Notes: generated by a model from the letters alone, not told the origin. 42,513 nucleotides of DNA from Nodosilinea foveolarum (GCA_003242035.1 QBMC01000020.1:1-42513); one strand, 5' to 3'. Counted from the stretch's first letter, positions 1-8,527 are shown. Program-made: numbers and translations.

Positions 1-34
1 CTATTCAGATGGCGATCTCAGGTCAATCTCTCTT

Positions 35-346
35 TCAACCGGGTTGAGCAATTACCAGAAATTTAGCATCTTTTTTACGGGGATTATGCCGGGATGGTGA
101 CGCTGTCTGCTCTTTAGCGCCTGAGTCTCTAGCGCCTGAGATAAACGCTTCGCAAGCGCGCACCTTTTTCCCTTTGGTGATCGCCCGATAATAAATAGTA
201 TCGCCAACCTGCGGACGGCGAGTGGACGTCTTCAATACAGAAATATGCAAAAAAACATCTTGGCCGCCGTCCGCAGGTTGAATAAATCCAAACCCCCGTT
301 CATCTTTCCAGATGGTTAGCTGGCCTCTCTTTAACGTGGGGTTCAT
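35..346 (-). CDS. Cold-shock-domain protein, 103 aa
   Basis: A single-stranded nucleic-acid-binding cold-shock domain fills the first ~65 residues. The RNP1-like stretch KDERGFGFI and the RNP2-like VFLHIS are both visible. The rest is a short basic tail rich in Arg, Lys and Ser. Many cyanobacterial proteins with this N-terminus continue into a DUF1294 membrane domain; here a TGA at 35-37 ends the protein right after the basic linker, and I see no membrane segment in the remaining 34 bases. It could be a natural stand-alone form or a shortened CSD-DUF1294 protein. It starts 52 bases after inrS on the same strand and may be read through from that operon. The domain call is firm; its role (RNA chaperone or regulator) is inferred from the family. 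Confidence 0.85.
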   Translation of the reverse strand: MNPTLKRGQLTIWKDERGFGFIQPADGGQDVFLHISVLKTSTRRPQVGDTIYYRAITKGKKVRACEAFISGARDSGAKEQTASPSRHNPRKKDAKFLVIAQPG

Positions 347-398
347 GGCATCAGTTCTTTAGGGATTTGCCCGCTCCAACTATGCCCACTCTAACTGT

Positions 399-764
399 TT
401 AGATAAATCGGTCGAGCGCCGCTTTTAAGGCTTCTACTTCTACCTCAATATTGCCTTTGTCAACCGCCCTGGTAATGCATTCGCTCAAATGCTCGTCTAA
501 GATCAGTCGGGCCACTCGATCTAAGCCGCCTCGCACCGCCGCAATTTGAATTAAAACATCTGGGCAAGGTCGGTCGTCCTGCACCATGGTTTTAATCCCG
601 CGCAGGTGTCCTTCAATGCGAGAGAGACGGTTAACAATCCGCTTTTGCGACGCTTCGCTGTGGACGTGATCGGCGCTCTGCTCGTGCTCATGGTCGTGGG
701 TATGGCTACCTGCTAAAGACTCGTGCGGATGTAAATCAGAATCGTGCAAACTAGACGCGGGCAT
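399..764 (-). CDS. inrS: CsoR/RcnR-family nickel-sensing repressor, InrS type
   Basis: This is an all-helical DUF156 metal-responsive repressor of 121 aa from the ATG at 764. I chose that start because it lies 11 bases past the cbiO stop; a longer reading would run back through cbiO. The N-terminus is His-rich (about nine His in the first 35 residues). The DNA-binding core NRLSRIEGHLRGIK follows. The metal-site residues are Cys67, His92 and Cys96, with His35 in register with the fourth ligand. These match the spacing of Synechocystis InrS (His21, Cys53, His78, Cys82), which releases DNA on binding Ni(II). As last gene of the nickel/cobalt uptake operon it could repress that operon itself, although in Synechocystis InrS controls nickel export. 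The metal could also be Co(II) or Cu(I), but the ligand set favours nickel. Confidence 0.87.
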   Translation of the reverse strand: MPASSLHDSDLHPHESLAGSHTHDHEHEQSADHVHSEASQKRIVNRLSRIEGHLRGIKTMVQDDRPCPDVLIQIAAVRGGLDRVARLILDEHLSECITRAVDKGNIEVEVEALKAALDRFI

Positions 765-775
765 TGGAGTAAGGG

Positions 776-1615
776 TCACTGAGCAACTTTGAATGAAGAA
801 ACATAGGGATTCTCTGCTAGCGTAGCGCTGATGAATCTTGGTGGCGAGGTATCCGGCGCATGATCGAGCTGGCAGTAAGGGCGAGCGTAACAAAGCGGCG
901 GCTCTAGCGAATGCTGACGCAGAAATTCTGGGTTGCCCAATACCTGCTCGGTGGGGCCAGAAAAGACCACGCTACCTCGCCCTAAAACAATCGTGGAGCT
1001 GCATAGCTCTAGCGCCATGTCTAGATCGTGGGTGGCGATGAGCTGAGTGATCGGGAGGCTTTGCAGTAGCTCGATGAGCTGCCGACGGGAGGCTGGATCG
1101 AGCTGGGCTGAGGGTTCGTCGAGTACTAATACCTGGGGCTGCATGGCTAAGACACCGGCGATCGCGACCCGCTTTTGCTCTCCGCCTGAGAGGTTGCTGG
1201 CGGCGCGCTCTGCATAGCGATCAAAGTCTAGGCCAACCGCTGCCATTGATCGCTTTACTCGGTCGGTGAGGGCTGGTTCTGCGAGGCCCTGGTTGAGTGG
1301 GCCAAAGGCGACATCTTCCCATACGGTCGGCATAAATAGCTGATCGTCTGGGTTTTGAAAGACTAGGCCCACGAAGTTACGGATCTGCGTTAGGGTTTCG
1401 GGCGCGATCGCCTGCTCGCCCACCACAATGCGTCCTTTCTGAGCGAGCAAAATTCCGTTTAGGTGCCGCAACAGCGTTGATTTGCCTGATCCGTTAGCAC
1501 CGATCAGGGCAACTCGTTCGGTTGCTTTAATTTCAAGATTAATCTCATGTAACGCCTGAGTGCCGTCTGCATAGTCGTAGCTCAAGTTGGTAACAGAGAT
1601 AGGATTATGATGCAT
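776..1615 (-). CDS. cbiO: ECF-type nickel/cobalt transporter ATPase (A component)
   Basis: ATP-hydrolysing subunit of an energy-coupling-factor importer, 279 aa, acting on the cytoplasmic face of the plasma membrane. Walker A GANGSGKST is at residues 39-47. The Q-loop VFQNPDDQLF (typical of the CbiO/EcfA family), the signature LSGGEQKRVAIAG and the Walker B VLVLDEP follow in order, with an H-loop in IATHDLDMAL. The length is normal for CbiO. It lies 40 bases behind cbiQ and 11 bases ahead of inrS, so it is part of the cbiM-N-Q-O-inrS transcription unit. Metal specificity is not set by this subunit. Recognition as CbiO/NikO is firm because M, N and Q partners are adjacent. Confidence 0.93.
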   Translation of the reverse strand: MHHNPISVTNLSYDYADGTQALHEINLEIKATERVALIGANGSGKSTLLRHLNGILLAQKGRIVVGEQAIAPETLTQIRNFVGLVFQNPDDQLFMPTVWEDVAFGPLNQGLAEPALTDRVKRSMAAVGLDFDRYAERAASNLSGGEQKRVAIAGVLAMQPQVLVLDEPSAQLDPASRRQLIELLQSLPITQLIATHDLDMALELCSSTIVLGRGSVVFSGPTEQVLGNPEFLRQHSLEPPLCYARPYCQLDHAPDTSPPRFISATLAENPYVSSFKVAQ

Positions 1616-1655
1616 GAATACCTATTTGTCTGGGGCTTGGGGGCTGTCTTAAATC

Positions 1656-2456
1656 TTATGATAACTGCGATAAGAACCTGGGTAGATAGAGGGCTTGCCC
1701 GAGGATAGCGATTAGGGCGATCGCACTCAGCGTCCAAACATCTCTAGCCCCCCCCGTCGGCAAATCCTTAATATGTGGTATGCCCGTATAGCCCCGCGAT
1801 ACCATTGCCTGATGAACCCGTTCTCCGCGCTCGTAGGTGCGAATAAACAACGCGCCAAACATATTGCCAATTACAGCCCGTTGCCGCCGCCTTGGAGCGA
1901 TCGCCAAATTTCGCGAGGCAGCGGCCTGACGCATGGCCTTCAGTTCGTCAATCAAAATCCCGACATAGCGGTACATAGAGGCCAGAATAGCCACCAACAG
2001 GGGCGGCACTCGAAGCTGGACTAAAGACTGAAGTAAGGCGGAAATAGGTGTGGTTAGCGTGAGCAGATTCAGCACCAGCAGACAGAGCACCGACTTGAGG
2101 GTAACGCTGCCTAAGACAATCAGTCCTTCACTGGTGATCCGCAATAGGCCCCACTGCCACACCACCTCGCCGCCGTCATGAAACAACGTGCCAAGTAACA
2201 CTGTGGCGATAAAGGCAAATTCAACGGCGACTCTTTTTAACAGCACAGTCCAGGTAATGCGGCTGATTAGCATCAGATATAATAGCACCGTGCTATAAAC
2301 CGCCCAAGTCCACCAGTGAGCATTAGGCGTGAAGGCGATCGCCATCACCAGCAATGCCGCGCACAGAACCCGAGTACGCGGTGCTAATGTTTGCCAGAAA
2401 GTCGCCTTTTGGCTGTCGATATCAAAGCGGAAGCCCGCGATGTGCAGTAGTGCCAT
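1656..2456 (-). CDS. cbiQ: ECF-type nickel/cobalt transporter transmembrane T component
   Basis: Integral-membrane coupling subunit that joins the substrate-capture protein CbiM to the ATPase CbiO. About five or six hydrophobic helices are visible. The two Ala-Arg-type coupling motifs are present late in the protein, the first in QAAASRNLA and the second in QAMVSRGYTG; these grip the ATPase. I start it at the ATG at 2456 (266 aa); an in-frame TTG at 2477 would add seven residues with no clear benefit. Neither start has a strong Shine-Dalgarno sequence, though GAAGG lies ~14 bases before the ATG. It follows the PDGLE gene and precedes cbiO by 40 bases. Confidence 0.9.
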   Translation of the reverse strand: MALLHIAGFRFDIDSQKATFWQTLAPRTRVLCAALLVMAIAFTPNAHWWTWAVYSTVLLYLMLISRITWTVLLKRVAVEFAFIATVLLGTLFHDGGEVVWQWGLLRITSEGLIVLGSVTLKSVLCLLVLNLLTLTTPISALLQSLVQLRVPPLLVAILASMYRYVGILIDELKAMRQAAASRNLAIAPRRRQRAVIGNMFGALFIRTYERGERVHQAMVSRGYTGIPHIKDLPTGGARDVWTLSAIALIAILGQALYLPRFLSQLS

Positions 2457-2499
2457 TGAGTAACGCTGTACCTTCAAAGAGAGAACTTAATCAAACGCC

Positions 2500-2868
2500 C
2501 TAATCACGGGTTTCAAAATCATCAATCTGCGTGTTAGATGACGGGCTAGGCTTGCGAATGAGTAACTTTCCAGCGACCCAGGCCACGCCAAACGCAGCCA
2601 GTGCGCCCACTACTCCCGCAACGGGTGTAGCCACTACAGCGGGTGCGCCTCGAAGCGCATAGCCATCAAAGACGCTTGCAAAGGGCAGCTTTTTGGCCAG
2701 CGGTTCCGGGTGCTCTCTGTCGATAAATCCTAAGTCCTCTGCAACTCGCTCTAATCCGTCTGGATTGGAGCTAGCGAAGGGAGAAACCACAGCGGCAATG
2801 ATCAGCGCTACGCCTAACCCAATCAGAAAGAACTTGCCATACTGCATCTGAGAAGAACGGTTGCTCAT
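2500..2868 (-). CDS. PDGLE-domain small membrane subunit (CbiN/NikN-like)
   Basis: A 122-aa protein with one hydrophobic helix near residues 13-30, the defining motif NPDGLERVAEDLGF just after it, and a second hydrophobic helix near residues 78-102. This is the PDGLE-domain arrangement of NikN-type accessory subunits of nickel/cobalt ECF transporters, in which a small two-helix protein helps CbiM/NikM capture the metal. In the family the PDGLE form goes more with nickel systems than classical CbiN does, which agrees with the InrS-type sensor. The ATG overlaps the cbiM stop as ATGA (2865-2868), indicating translational coupling. The exact subunit name (CbiN or NikN) is not settled by sequence alone. 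Confidence 0.85.
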   Translation of the reverse strand: MSNRSSQMQYGKFFLIGLGVALIIAAVVSPFASSNPDGLERVAEDLGFIDREHPEPLAKKLPFASVFDGYALRGAPAVVATPVAGVVGALAAFGVAWVAGKLLIRKPSPSSNTQIDDFETRD

Positions 2869-3620
2869 GTGTATTGATCTCTAGAAAGAGGATCTTGACG
2901 TTTACGGGGCGAATCGAATAGCAAATCGGGACGGGTGCGCCAAACATAGCCCACTGCCGCCACCGTAATCAGCGCCTCGCCAATGCCGATGAGGGCGTGC
3001 CAGCCAGCCATCGCGATTAATGCCACCCCAAGCGGAACGGTGCCAGAGAGCGCCAGCATAACGGCCACAATCACGGCGGCAGCTTCTACGCTTACCCAGG
3101 AGGCGATCGCCAAACCCACCGCAGCGCCTGTCCAGCTATCGCGACCGATAGCAAAGCGAATTGCGCGGTAAAGGTAATAGCCGCCAAAGGTGCCAATTAA
3201 GCCCATGACGAAAATGTTGGGGCCAAGCACGGTTAGTCCGCCGTCTTGAAACAGCACGGCCTGCACAATGAAGACAGCGCTCATCACGAGTGAAGCCGCC
3301 CAGGGGCCGAGCAGCGCACCTGCTAAGGTGCCGCCTAGCAAGTGCCCAGAGGTGCCCCCTGGAATGGGAAAGTTAATCATTTGAGCGGCGAAAATGAAGG
3401 CGGCACAAACGCCCATGAGGGAGACGGTGCGATCGCCATACACAGACTCTACTTTTTTGAGCGAAATCCCAATGAAGACCACTGCGATGATCCAACCGAA
3501 CAGGCTAATGGGCAGGCTCAAAAAGCCATCGGGAATGTGTAAGCCCAAGTAGGGAAGCAGGCGAGGATGCAGCGGGCCGTTGAGGGCGATCGCCGACTGG
3601 AAAGTCCCTTGAAACAACAT
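2865..3620 (-). CDS. cbiM: ECF-type nickel/cobalt transporter substrate-capture protein
   Basis: Membrane S component that binds Ni(II) or Co(II), 251 aa, with about six or seven hydrophobic helices. The family signature HIPDGFL is present, as is the second ligand region INFPIPGGTSGHLLGG. In characterised NikM/CbiM the protein begins Met-His and the free N-terminal amine plus His2 bind the metal. Here the equivalent His is residue 28, preceded by Leu27 coded by TTA, which cannot start translation. So this protein has a 26-residue leader (MLFQG...LLPYLG) that would have to be cleaved to expose an N-terminus beside His28. The leader is not a classical signal peptide because it lacks an Arg/Lys-rich n-region. 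It is the first gene of the operon. Family assignment is firm; the N-terminal processing is inference. Confidence 0.92.
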   Translation of the reverse strand: MLFQGTFQSAIALNGPLHPRLLPYLGLHIPDGFLSLPISLFGWIIAVVFIGISLKKVESVYGDRTVSLMGVCAAFIFAAQMINFPIPGGTSGHLLGGTLAGALLGPWAASLVMSAVFIVQAVLFQDGGLTVLGPNIFVMGLIGTFGGYYLYRAIRFAIGRDSWTGAAVGLAIASWVSVEAAAVIVAVMLALSGTVPLGVALIAMAGWHALIGIGEALITVAAVGYVWRTRPDLLFDSPRKRQDPLSRDQYT

Positions 3621-3834
3621 AAATATTAGGTACAGGCGAAGGGGGCGAACGGAGCAGTCGTTATTTTTTAAGTTACTTTTTAAAGCTGCTTACTACCAAT
3701 AGCTAACGCTGCGTCGGGCGGTCTGCGTTTAGCGTAAGTAAAATTACCCTACCGCCAACAGCCGTTCAAATCAATCCGGGGGGAGGGGATACTGAGCACA
3801 TCGAAATATAGGCAGATTTCTACGAGATAATACG
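3621..3834 (-). promoter_or_regulatory. Upstream region of the cbiM operon with a G-tract operator candidate
   Basis: This 214-base gap between the operon and the 3' end of the gene at 3835-5991 must hold the operon promoter. At 3774-3790 a run of six G and a run of four G, separated by A, are flanked by ATCC and AT. Long G/C tracts between AT-rich ends are what CsoR/RcnR-family repressors recognise, so this could be an InrS operator. At 3734-3747 there is a perfect GTA-N8-TAC, the core of an NtcA site, though such a match also occurs by chance about once in 4 kb. I found no cobalamin (B12) box. Confidence is for a regulatory region, not for either specific site. Confidence 0.4.
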
Positions 3835-5991
3835 TTATTCAGCCGTTACCAGGTTTTTGGCCTTTAGTGAGTCTTCAATCGGGTTGGCCGCGCCGACTAA
3901 AGAAAGCAGTGGCCCCATTTGTTCTTGGCCGGTTAGTGCCAAATCGCTGTGGCACAGAAAAACCCGCTCTTTTGTCCGCCCTAGCAAATCTCGCAAGGTT
4001 CGGCTGAGCTGCGCTTCGTTGGCAACTTCAGTTTCGGCTAGCGTAATCGGTCGGCCCTGCCAGTTTTGCTGAAAGATAGCCGCACCGAACATTTCACCGC
4101 TGCTCATGCCCCACAGTGGCGATCCGGCATCTAGCCAAAACTGCCAGCGGTGGCTCAGGCGCTGGGCGCGATATTGGTAAATCGTTGAAAGCGTGACGCC
4201 CTGTCGCTCTGTAGAGAGTGGCTTAACCGGATAGGGATTGGCAGAAACGGTGCCCTTTTGAAGAAGCTGAATGAAGCGGCCTACGTCGCTATCGGATTTA
4301 TCGGGAGCGGGATTACTGGCGATCGCTGAATAGAGCCGGATACGATTTTCTACTTCCCAAAAATACTGGGCCGTTTCCATCAGTTCGCGTAGGGTGGCGA
4401 GCTGGTCGTAAGGGAGATGATTGCCGCGCCAGAGAAAGTCTTGAACGATGCGGTCGATGGTGATGACGGGACTGGAGGTGAGGCGCTGGCGGCGAAGCTG
4501 CTTTTGGTCTTCGATCCATTTTAAGATCCGGCTGTAGGCGTTGACGGCCTGATGCCCGAGCCGATCCCAGCGGTCGAAGGTTTCGGCGGGCAGCAGGTGC
4601 GGATGCTCAATGTTGGTGATGAAGCAGGTATCGGCGATCAGTTCGGCGCGAACCGGATCGATGGCGACGAGGTCGAACCAGGGGATAGCGGCAGGTGCAA
4701 TAGGTTGAGGCTGAGTGTTTGGACTGGAGGCGGCGGATAGTCCTGAGGGGCTTTGGCTAAGGACGACTAGCATTTCGGCGATCGCATCTTGATCAACCAA
4801 CCTTCCTAACCCCGGATAAATCAGCGCCAGCAAAGACAATAAGGCCCGCACCATCGGCGAACTAACCAGCGGCCTCTGATCATTTAGCGACTCGATAGTA
4901 ATCCCACGATTGCCTAAAATTTCAATCAGGCTGTAGCGGCCAATGGCATCAAGGCCGGGGCCGATCACGGCAATCTCGTGAGGCTTTGCCTGCTCGGTCT
5001 CAATCGCATAGGCAATTACTTCCGCCGTTGTTCGCAGCATATGACCGCGCGAGGTTTCTTGAATCAGTGAAACCGGCTCGGGTAAGTCGGGCATCGCTAG
5101 CGGATCTTCGACCCATTCGGCAAAGCGGTTGCCATACATGCCTAGCGAGTCTTTTTGAGGGATGGCCAGCTCTAAGGTTTTTTCACACTGGTTGGCTAGG
5201 GGTCGCAATGCGGCAGGGTCTGCGCCGAGTCCGAGACGAATTTTGCCCTGTGGATTGAAGGTGAATAGACAGGGGCGCTTGGCGTTTAGGAAAACGGAGA
5301 ATAGCGGGTGGGCGATCGCGGGATATTCATCGACATCGTCTGCGAGCAGTCCGCTAAACCTTGAAAGTAGCTGGGCCTGATATTTTTCCATTGGCAGCAA
5401 ATGCCGCCAGTAGAGTGTACTGATAATGCCGTAGGTGAGCAGCCCGCGCTCCAGGCACCAGTCTTGCCATTCGCCTAGCGCTGCACTGACGGTCTCCCAA
5501 AGCGAAGCAGGCGCGATTGAACCTGGCATTCCTGCTTTCAATCGGCTGGAGATCTCTTCTAAGGGAATGCAGCCCTGTGCAGCTAGCTGCAAAAAGTCCA
5601 GGCTGCGGCGCACCATGCGCTGTTCTCGCCAGCCGTCTATCTGGAGGGTGGCATCGTCGAGGCGCGATCGCCAAAGCTGAGTGGCTAACGTCTGTTCGTT
5701 TTCGGGCCGCAGCTTAAGTGGGAACTGCGCTTTGAGGCCCATGGACTGCACGAGCAGAGGCCAGAAAAGGATCACTTCGTCTTGGATAAATCCAGCGGGA
5801 GTGGTGGTGAGGGTGGCGGTGCGATCGCTCAGCTCATCGGTCAGCCGATTGGCCAGCAGGATGCGATTGTCGCCATTGGCCGCGAACACAATAAACGGAT
5901 GACGCTGAGCCGCGCCTGTGTTTTGCGCAAAGGTGATAAGCTGCTGCGTTTTGCCGCTGCGAGTCGGGCCAGATACCCAAAAGGATGCCAT
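3835..5991 (-). CDS. Degenerate UvrD/AddB-like ATPase, cyanobacterial family
   Basis: A 718-aa protein beginning with a clear Walker A, GPTRSGKT at residues 8-15. A Walker-B-like LLADDVDEYP lies near residue 240. The middle has a UvrD-domain-like stretch (HEIAVIGPG, then RPLVSSPMVRALLSLLAL), and a helicase-motif-V-like GVTLSTIYQYRA occurs near residue 610. This order fits a superfamily I helicase fold as in RecB/AddB/UvrD. Other motifs are weak, and the AddB C-terminal nuclease motif and Fe-S cysteines are not seen. It is probably a cyanobacterial family often named only as recombinase or helicase-like. No partner nuclease or addA is adjacent. A role in DNA repair is inferred from fold only. 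Confidence 0.6.
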   Translation of the reverse strand: MASFWVSGPTRSGKTQQLITFAQNTGAAQRHPFIVFAANGDNRILLANRLTDELSDRTATLTTTPAGFIQDEVILFWPLLVQSMGLKAQFPLKLRPENEQTLATQLWRSRLDDATLQIDGWREQRMVRRSLDFLQLAAQGCIPLEEISSRLKAGMPGSIAPASLWETVSAALGEWQDWCLERGLLTYGIISTLYWRHLLPMEKYQAQLLSRFSGLLADDVDEYPAIAHPLFSVFLNAKRPCLFTFNPQGKIRLGLGADPAALRPLANQCEKTLELAIPQKDSLGMYGNRFAEWVEDPLAMPDLPEPVSLIQETSRGHMLRTTAEVIAYAIETEQAKPHEIAVIGPGLDAIGRYSLIEILGNRGITIESLNDQRPLVSSPMVRALLSLLALIYPGLGRLVDQDAIAEMLVVLSQSPSGLSAASSPNTQPQPIAPAAIPWFDLVAIDPVRAELIADTCFITNIEHPHLLPAETFDRWDRLGHQAVNAYSRILKWIEDQKQLRRQRLTSSPVITIDRIVQDFLWRGNHLPYDQLATLRELMETAQYFWEVENRIRLYSAIASNPAPDKSDSDVGRFIQLLQKGTVSANPYPVKPLSTERQGVTLSTIYQYRAQRLSHRWQFWLDAGSPLWGMSSGEMFGAAIFQQNWQGRPITLAETEVANEAQLSRTLRDLLGRTKERVFLCHSDLALTGQEQMGPLLSLVGAANPIEDSLKAKNLVTAE

Positions 5992-6164
5992 TTAAGGACG
6001 CCGTTCTAAGATTGATACATCTGCACTCTTTTTAGTCTATCGCTTCATCTATGGCTAGTGGCTACGACAAAAGATGCTGGCTCAATGCTCAGTGTTGTTA
6101 CGCAAAAGCCCACCAAACGAAACGAATGGCAGGCTTTGATGAATCGGCGATAGCGATGCTTTGA

Positions 6165-6335
6165 CTAGGAAACGACAGCGGCGATCGCAAACAAACCCAC
6201 TACCAAACTAGCCGCAACGCTACCTAAAATAATGTAGTTGCGCTTTTCTTTGCCCGTGGGTTCTTCTGCTTCGTACATCTTGGGTTCGACAGCAAAGTTG
6301 TTTAACAAGCCAGTTTCGTCTTCTGTGTAACGCAT
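6165..6335 (-). CDS. psb34: Psb34 / ssl1498-family photosystem II assembly protein, 56 aa
   Basis: This 56-codon gene reads MRYTEDETGLLNNFAVEPKM, then a Glu/Pro-rich stretch, EKRNYIILG, and one C-terminal hydrophobic helix of about 18 residues. The MRYT...LNNFA.EP pattern and the single helix match the small ssl1498-type protein now called Psb34, which binds CP47-containing photosystem II assembly intermediates in the thylakoid membrane. The ATG at 6335 is preceded by AGAGGC as a ribosome site, with an AT-rich possible -10 (TAATAT) further up. It stands alone between the AddB-like gene (173 bases) and thiOG (136 bases). I am confident of the family; the length matches its usual ~56-60 residues. 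Confidence 0.88.
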   Translation of the reverse strand: MRYTEDETGLLNNFAVEPKMYEAEEPTGKEKRNYIILGSVAASLVVGLFAIAAVVS

Positions 6336-6471
6336 TTAATAGTGCCTCTTTTTTCTTTGTAAACTTATATTAACAAAACCCGCGAAACTTTACCAGTGCC
6401 TAACGCCAATTTAAACCCATGTCTGCCGAAGGAAAGATATCTGTTCTCTGGGCTGTGCTTTAGGAGATTAG

Positions 6472-8466
6472 CTAGCTGTTGATGGTTCCGGTTGTTGGAG
6501 AGCTGGCGCTGGCGTAGGCTTTGATAGGAATGCGGCCAGACTGGTAAGCTAGGCGACCGGCTTTAGTGGCCATGTTCATCGCCTGACCCATTGCAATCGG
6601 ATTTTTGGCGAGGGCGATCGCGCTATTCACCAGCAGCGCATCAGCGCCTAACTCCATCGCATAAGCGGCTTCACTAGGCGTTCCAATTCCGGCATCGACG
6701 ACGACGGGAATGTTTGCGTTCTCGATAATGATTTTAATATTGGCCGCGTTGCGAATGCCTTGCCCGGAGCCAATCGGAGAGCCTAATGGCATGACGGTGG
6801 CACAACCCACTTCTTCTAACCGCTTGGCCAGTAGCGGATCGGCGTTGATATAGGGCAATACGGCAAAGCCTTCTTTCACGAGTTGCTCAGCGGCTTTTAA
6901 CGTGTCTATGGGGTCGGGCAGCAGATATTTCGTATCTGGAATTACCTCTAGCTTTACGAAGTTATTGTCTTCTTGCCCCAGCAGCTTGGCCATTTCACGA
7001 CCTAGTCTGGCGACGCGAATGGCTTCCTCAGCATTTGTGCAGCCTGCGGTGTTCGGTAGCATCCAGATTTTTTGCCAGTCGATGGCTTCGGCTAAGCCTT
7101 CGTGTCCGGGGGCGTTGGTTTGTACCCGGCGAACGGCCACGGTGACGATTTCGCTCTCGCTGGCGGCAAAGCTTTGGCGCATGGTCTCTAGGCTATTAAA
7201 CTTGCCAGTGCCGGTCATCAGCCGAGAGCGAAAGGTTTTGCCAGCAATCACTAGCACGTCTTTCTCGTTGCTGATGGCAGGGTTAGCAGGCGCGTCGGGG
7301 GAATAGCGAGTGGCGGATAGCGGCGTGTCGATAAGTTGCATAGGGGGGGCGGAATGAGTGTGTAGAGGGATAGCGGGTGCTGATATTGGATCTGCGTGAG
7401 GTTTTGGCTCTCGGAAGCGTTGATAGCTGAAGGCATTGAGGAGAGGGTCTGCGTTGCCCTGAACTTGAGCGGCGATGAGCTTGGCAGTGATAGGAGCAAG
7501 CAGAACGCCGTTGCGATAGTGACCGGTGGCGAGAGTGAGATTTTCGCAGGGGCCAGCGCCTAGTATCGGCAGTTCGTCGGGGGTAGAGGGCCGAAAGCCC
7601 CACCATTGTTCTTCGATGGGGAAGGTTTGTAAGGGTGGATAGAGAGCGATCGCCGCGTTCAAAAGCTGAGCAATACCAGCGGGCGTATTGTGCGGCGTAA
7701 AGCCGACATCTTCTACCGTTGCGCCAATGACAATGCGGCCTTCTTGTCGCGGCACAATGTAGACCTTTTCTCCAAAAAGCACTCGTCTTAGCGGCTGGCG
7801 CTGCCCATAGCCTACGGGCACTCGCACCGACAGCATTTGTCCTTTGCGCGGTAAAACTGGCACGGGCAATAATTCACCCGACCACGCGCCGGTAGCCAGT
7901 ACGTAGTGGGCAGCTTGCCTTTCGCCGGCGGATGTTCGCAGGTGCGTCACCTTGCCGTGCTGTTGCACAAACCCTTCAACGGCGACACCAGTTTGAAGAT
8001 CAATATCGGACTCTTGCACCGCGAGCTGAAGCGCCTGCATCAGCGCTCGATTGTCCACCTGGGCGTCTTCTGGGTAAAAGTGCCCACCGACTACATCTGC
8101 GCCAAGCCCGGCTTGGTAGCTGCGGATAGTCTGAGCATTTAGGCCGCTCTTTGATAGTGGAGTATCGGTAGCTAAATGAGGGGCGAGAATGCCGCAAGGC
8201 CAATAGCCGCTGTTGAGGCCCGTCAGGTTTTCTAGTTTGCCGACCCAATTAGGATAAAGCTCCAGACTGCGCAGACACAGATCTTTCATCGGGCCAGCGG
8301 GAATTTGCTCGGCGCTAGGTGCTAGCATCCCCGCCGCCGCATTCCCCGCCGCCGCTGCAAAATCTTGGGTAAGCAGAGTAACCTGGACGCCTTGCTGGTG
8401 AAGTTCTAGGGCGATCGCTAGCCCAATTAGTCCACCGCCTACGATTAATACGTCTGAGCGCCCCAT
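6472..8466 (-). CDS. thiOG: Fused glycine oxidase ThiO and thiazole synthase ThiG
   Basis: Bifunctional thiamine-pathway enzyme of 664 aa. The N-terminal ~360 residues are an FAD-dependent glycine oxidase ([17 protein letters not shown] dinucleotide fold at residues 6-22), which makes dehydroglycine. A Pro/Ala-rich linker of ~45 residues follows. From about residue 405 the ThiG domain runs from [19 protein letters not shown] through [15 protein letters not shown], which holds the Schiff-base lysine, to [14 protein letters not shown]; it condenses dehydroglycine, thiocarboxylated ThiS and deoxyxylulose phosphate into the thiazole. The fusion is well known in cyanobacteria and channels an unstable intermediate. 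No TPP riboswitch (THI box) is visible in the 60 bases upstream available before the start. No thiS is adjacent. Confidence 0.95.
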   Translation of the reverse strand: MGRSDVLIVGGGLIGLAIALELHQQGVQVTLLTQDFAAAAGNAAAGMLAPSAEQIPAGPMKDLCLRSLELYPNWVGKLENLTGLNSGYWPCGILAPHLATDTPLSKSGLNAQTIRSYQAGLGADVVGGHFYPEDAQVDNRALMQALQLAVQESDIDLQTGVAVEGFVQQHGKVTHLRTSAGERQAAHYVLATGAWSGELLPVPVLPRKGQMLSVRVPVGYGQRQPLRRVLFGEKVYIVPRQEGRIVIGATVEDVGFTPHNTPAGIAQLLNAAIALYPPLQTFPIEEQWWGFRPSTPDELPILGAGPCENLTLATGHYRNGVLLAPITAKLIAAQVQGNADPLLNAFSYQRFREPKPHADPISAPAIPLHTHSAPPMQLIDTPLSATRYSPDAPANPAISNEKDVLVIAGKTFRSRLMTGTGKFNSLETMRQSFAASESEIVTVAVRRVQTNAPGHEGLAEAIDWQKIWMLPNTAGCTNAEEAIRVARLGREMAKLLGQEDNNFVKLEVIPDTKYLLPDPIDTLKAAEQLVKEGFAVLPYINADPLLAKRLEEVGCATVMPLGSPIGSGQGIRNAANIKIIIENANIPVVVDAGIGTPSEAAYAMELGADALLVNSAIALAKNPIAMGQAMNMATKAGRLAYQSGRIPIKAYASASSPTTGTINS

Positions 8467-8527
8467 AAATAAATTGATGAGCTAAGTTAATGTCGTTGAA
8501 AGGTTAAGGCTGAGGGCTAATAGGCCA

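Noticed and set aside
3621-3834. Cobalamin riboswitch in front of cbiM
   Set aside because: No B12 box was found on either strand, and the sensor InrS already offers control.
8467-8527. TPP riboswitch for thiOG
   Set aside because: thiOG starts at 8466 on the minus strand, and no THI-box sequence (CTGAGA...ACC...) is visible in the bases upstream of it.
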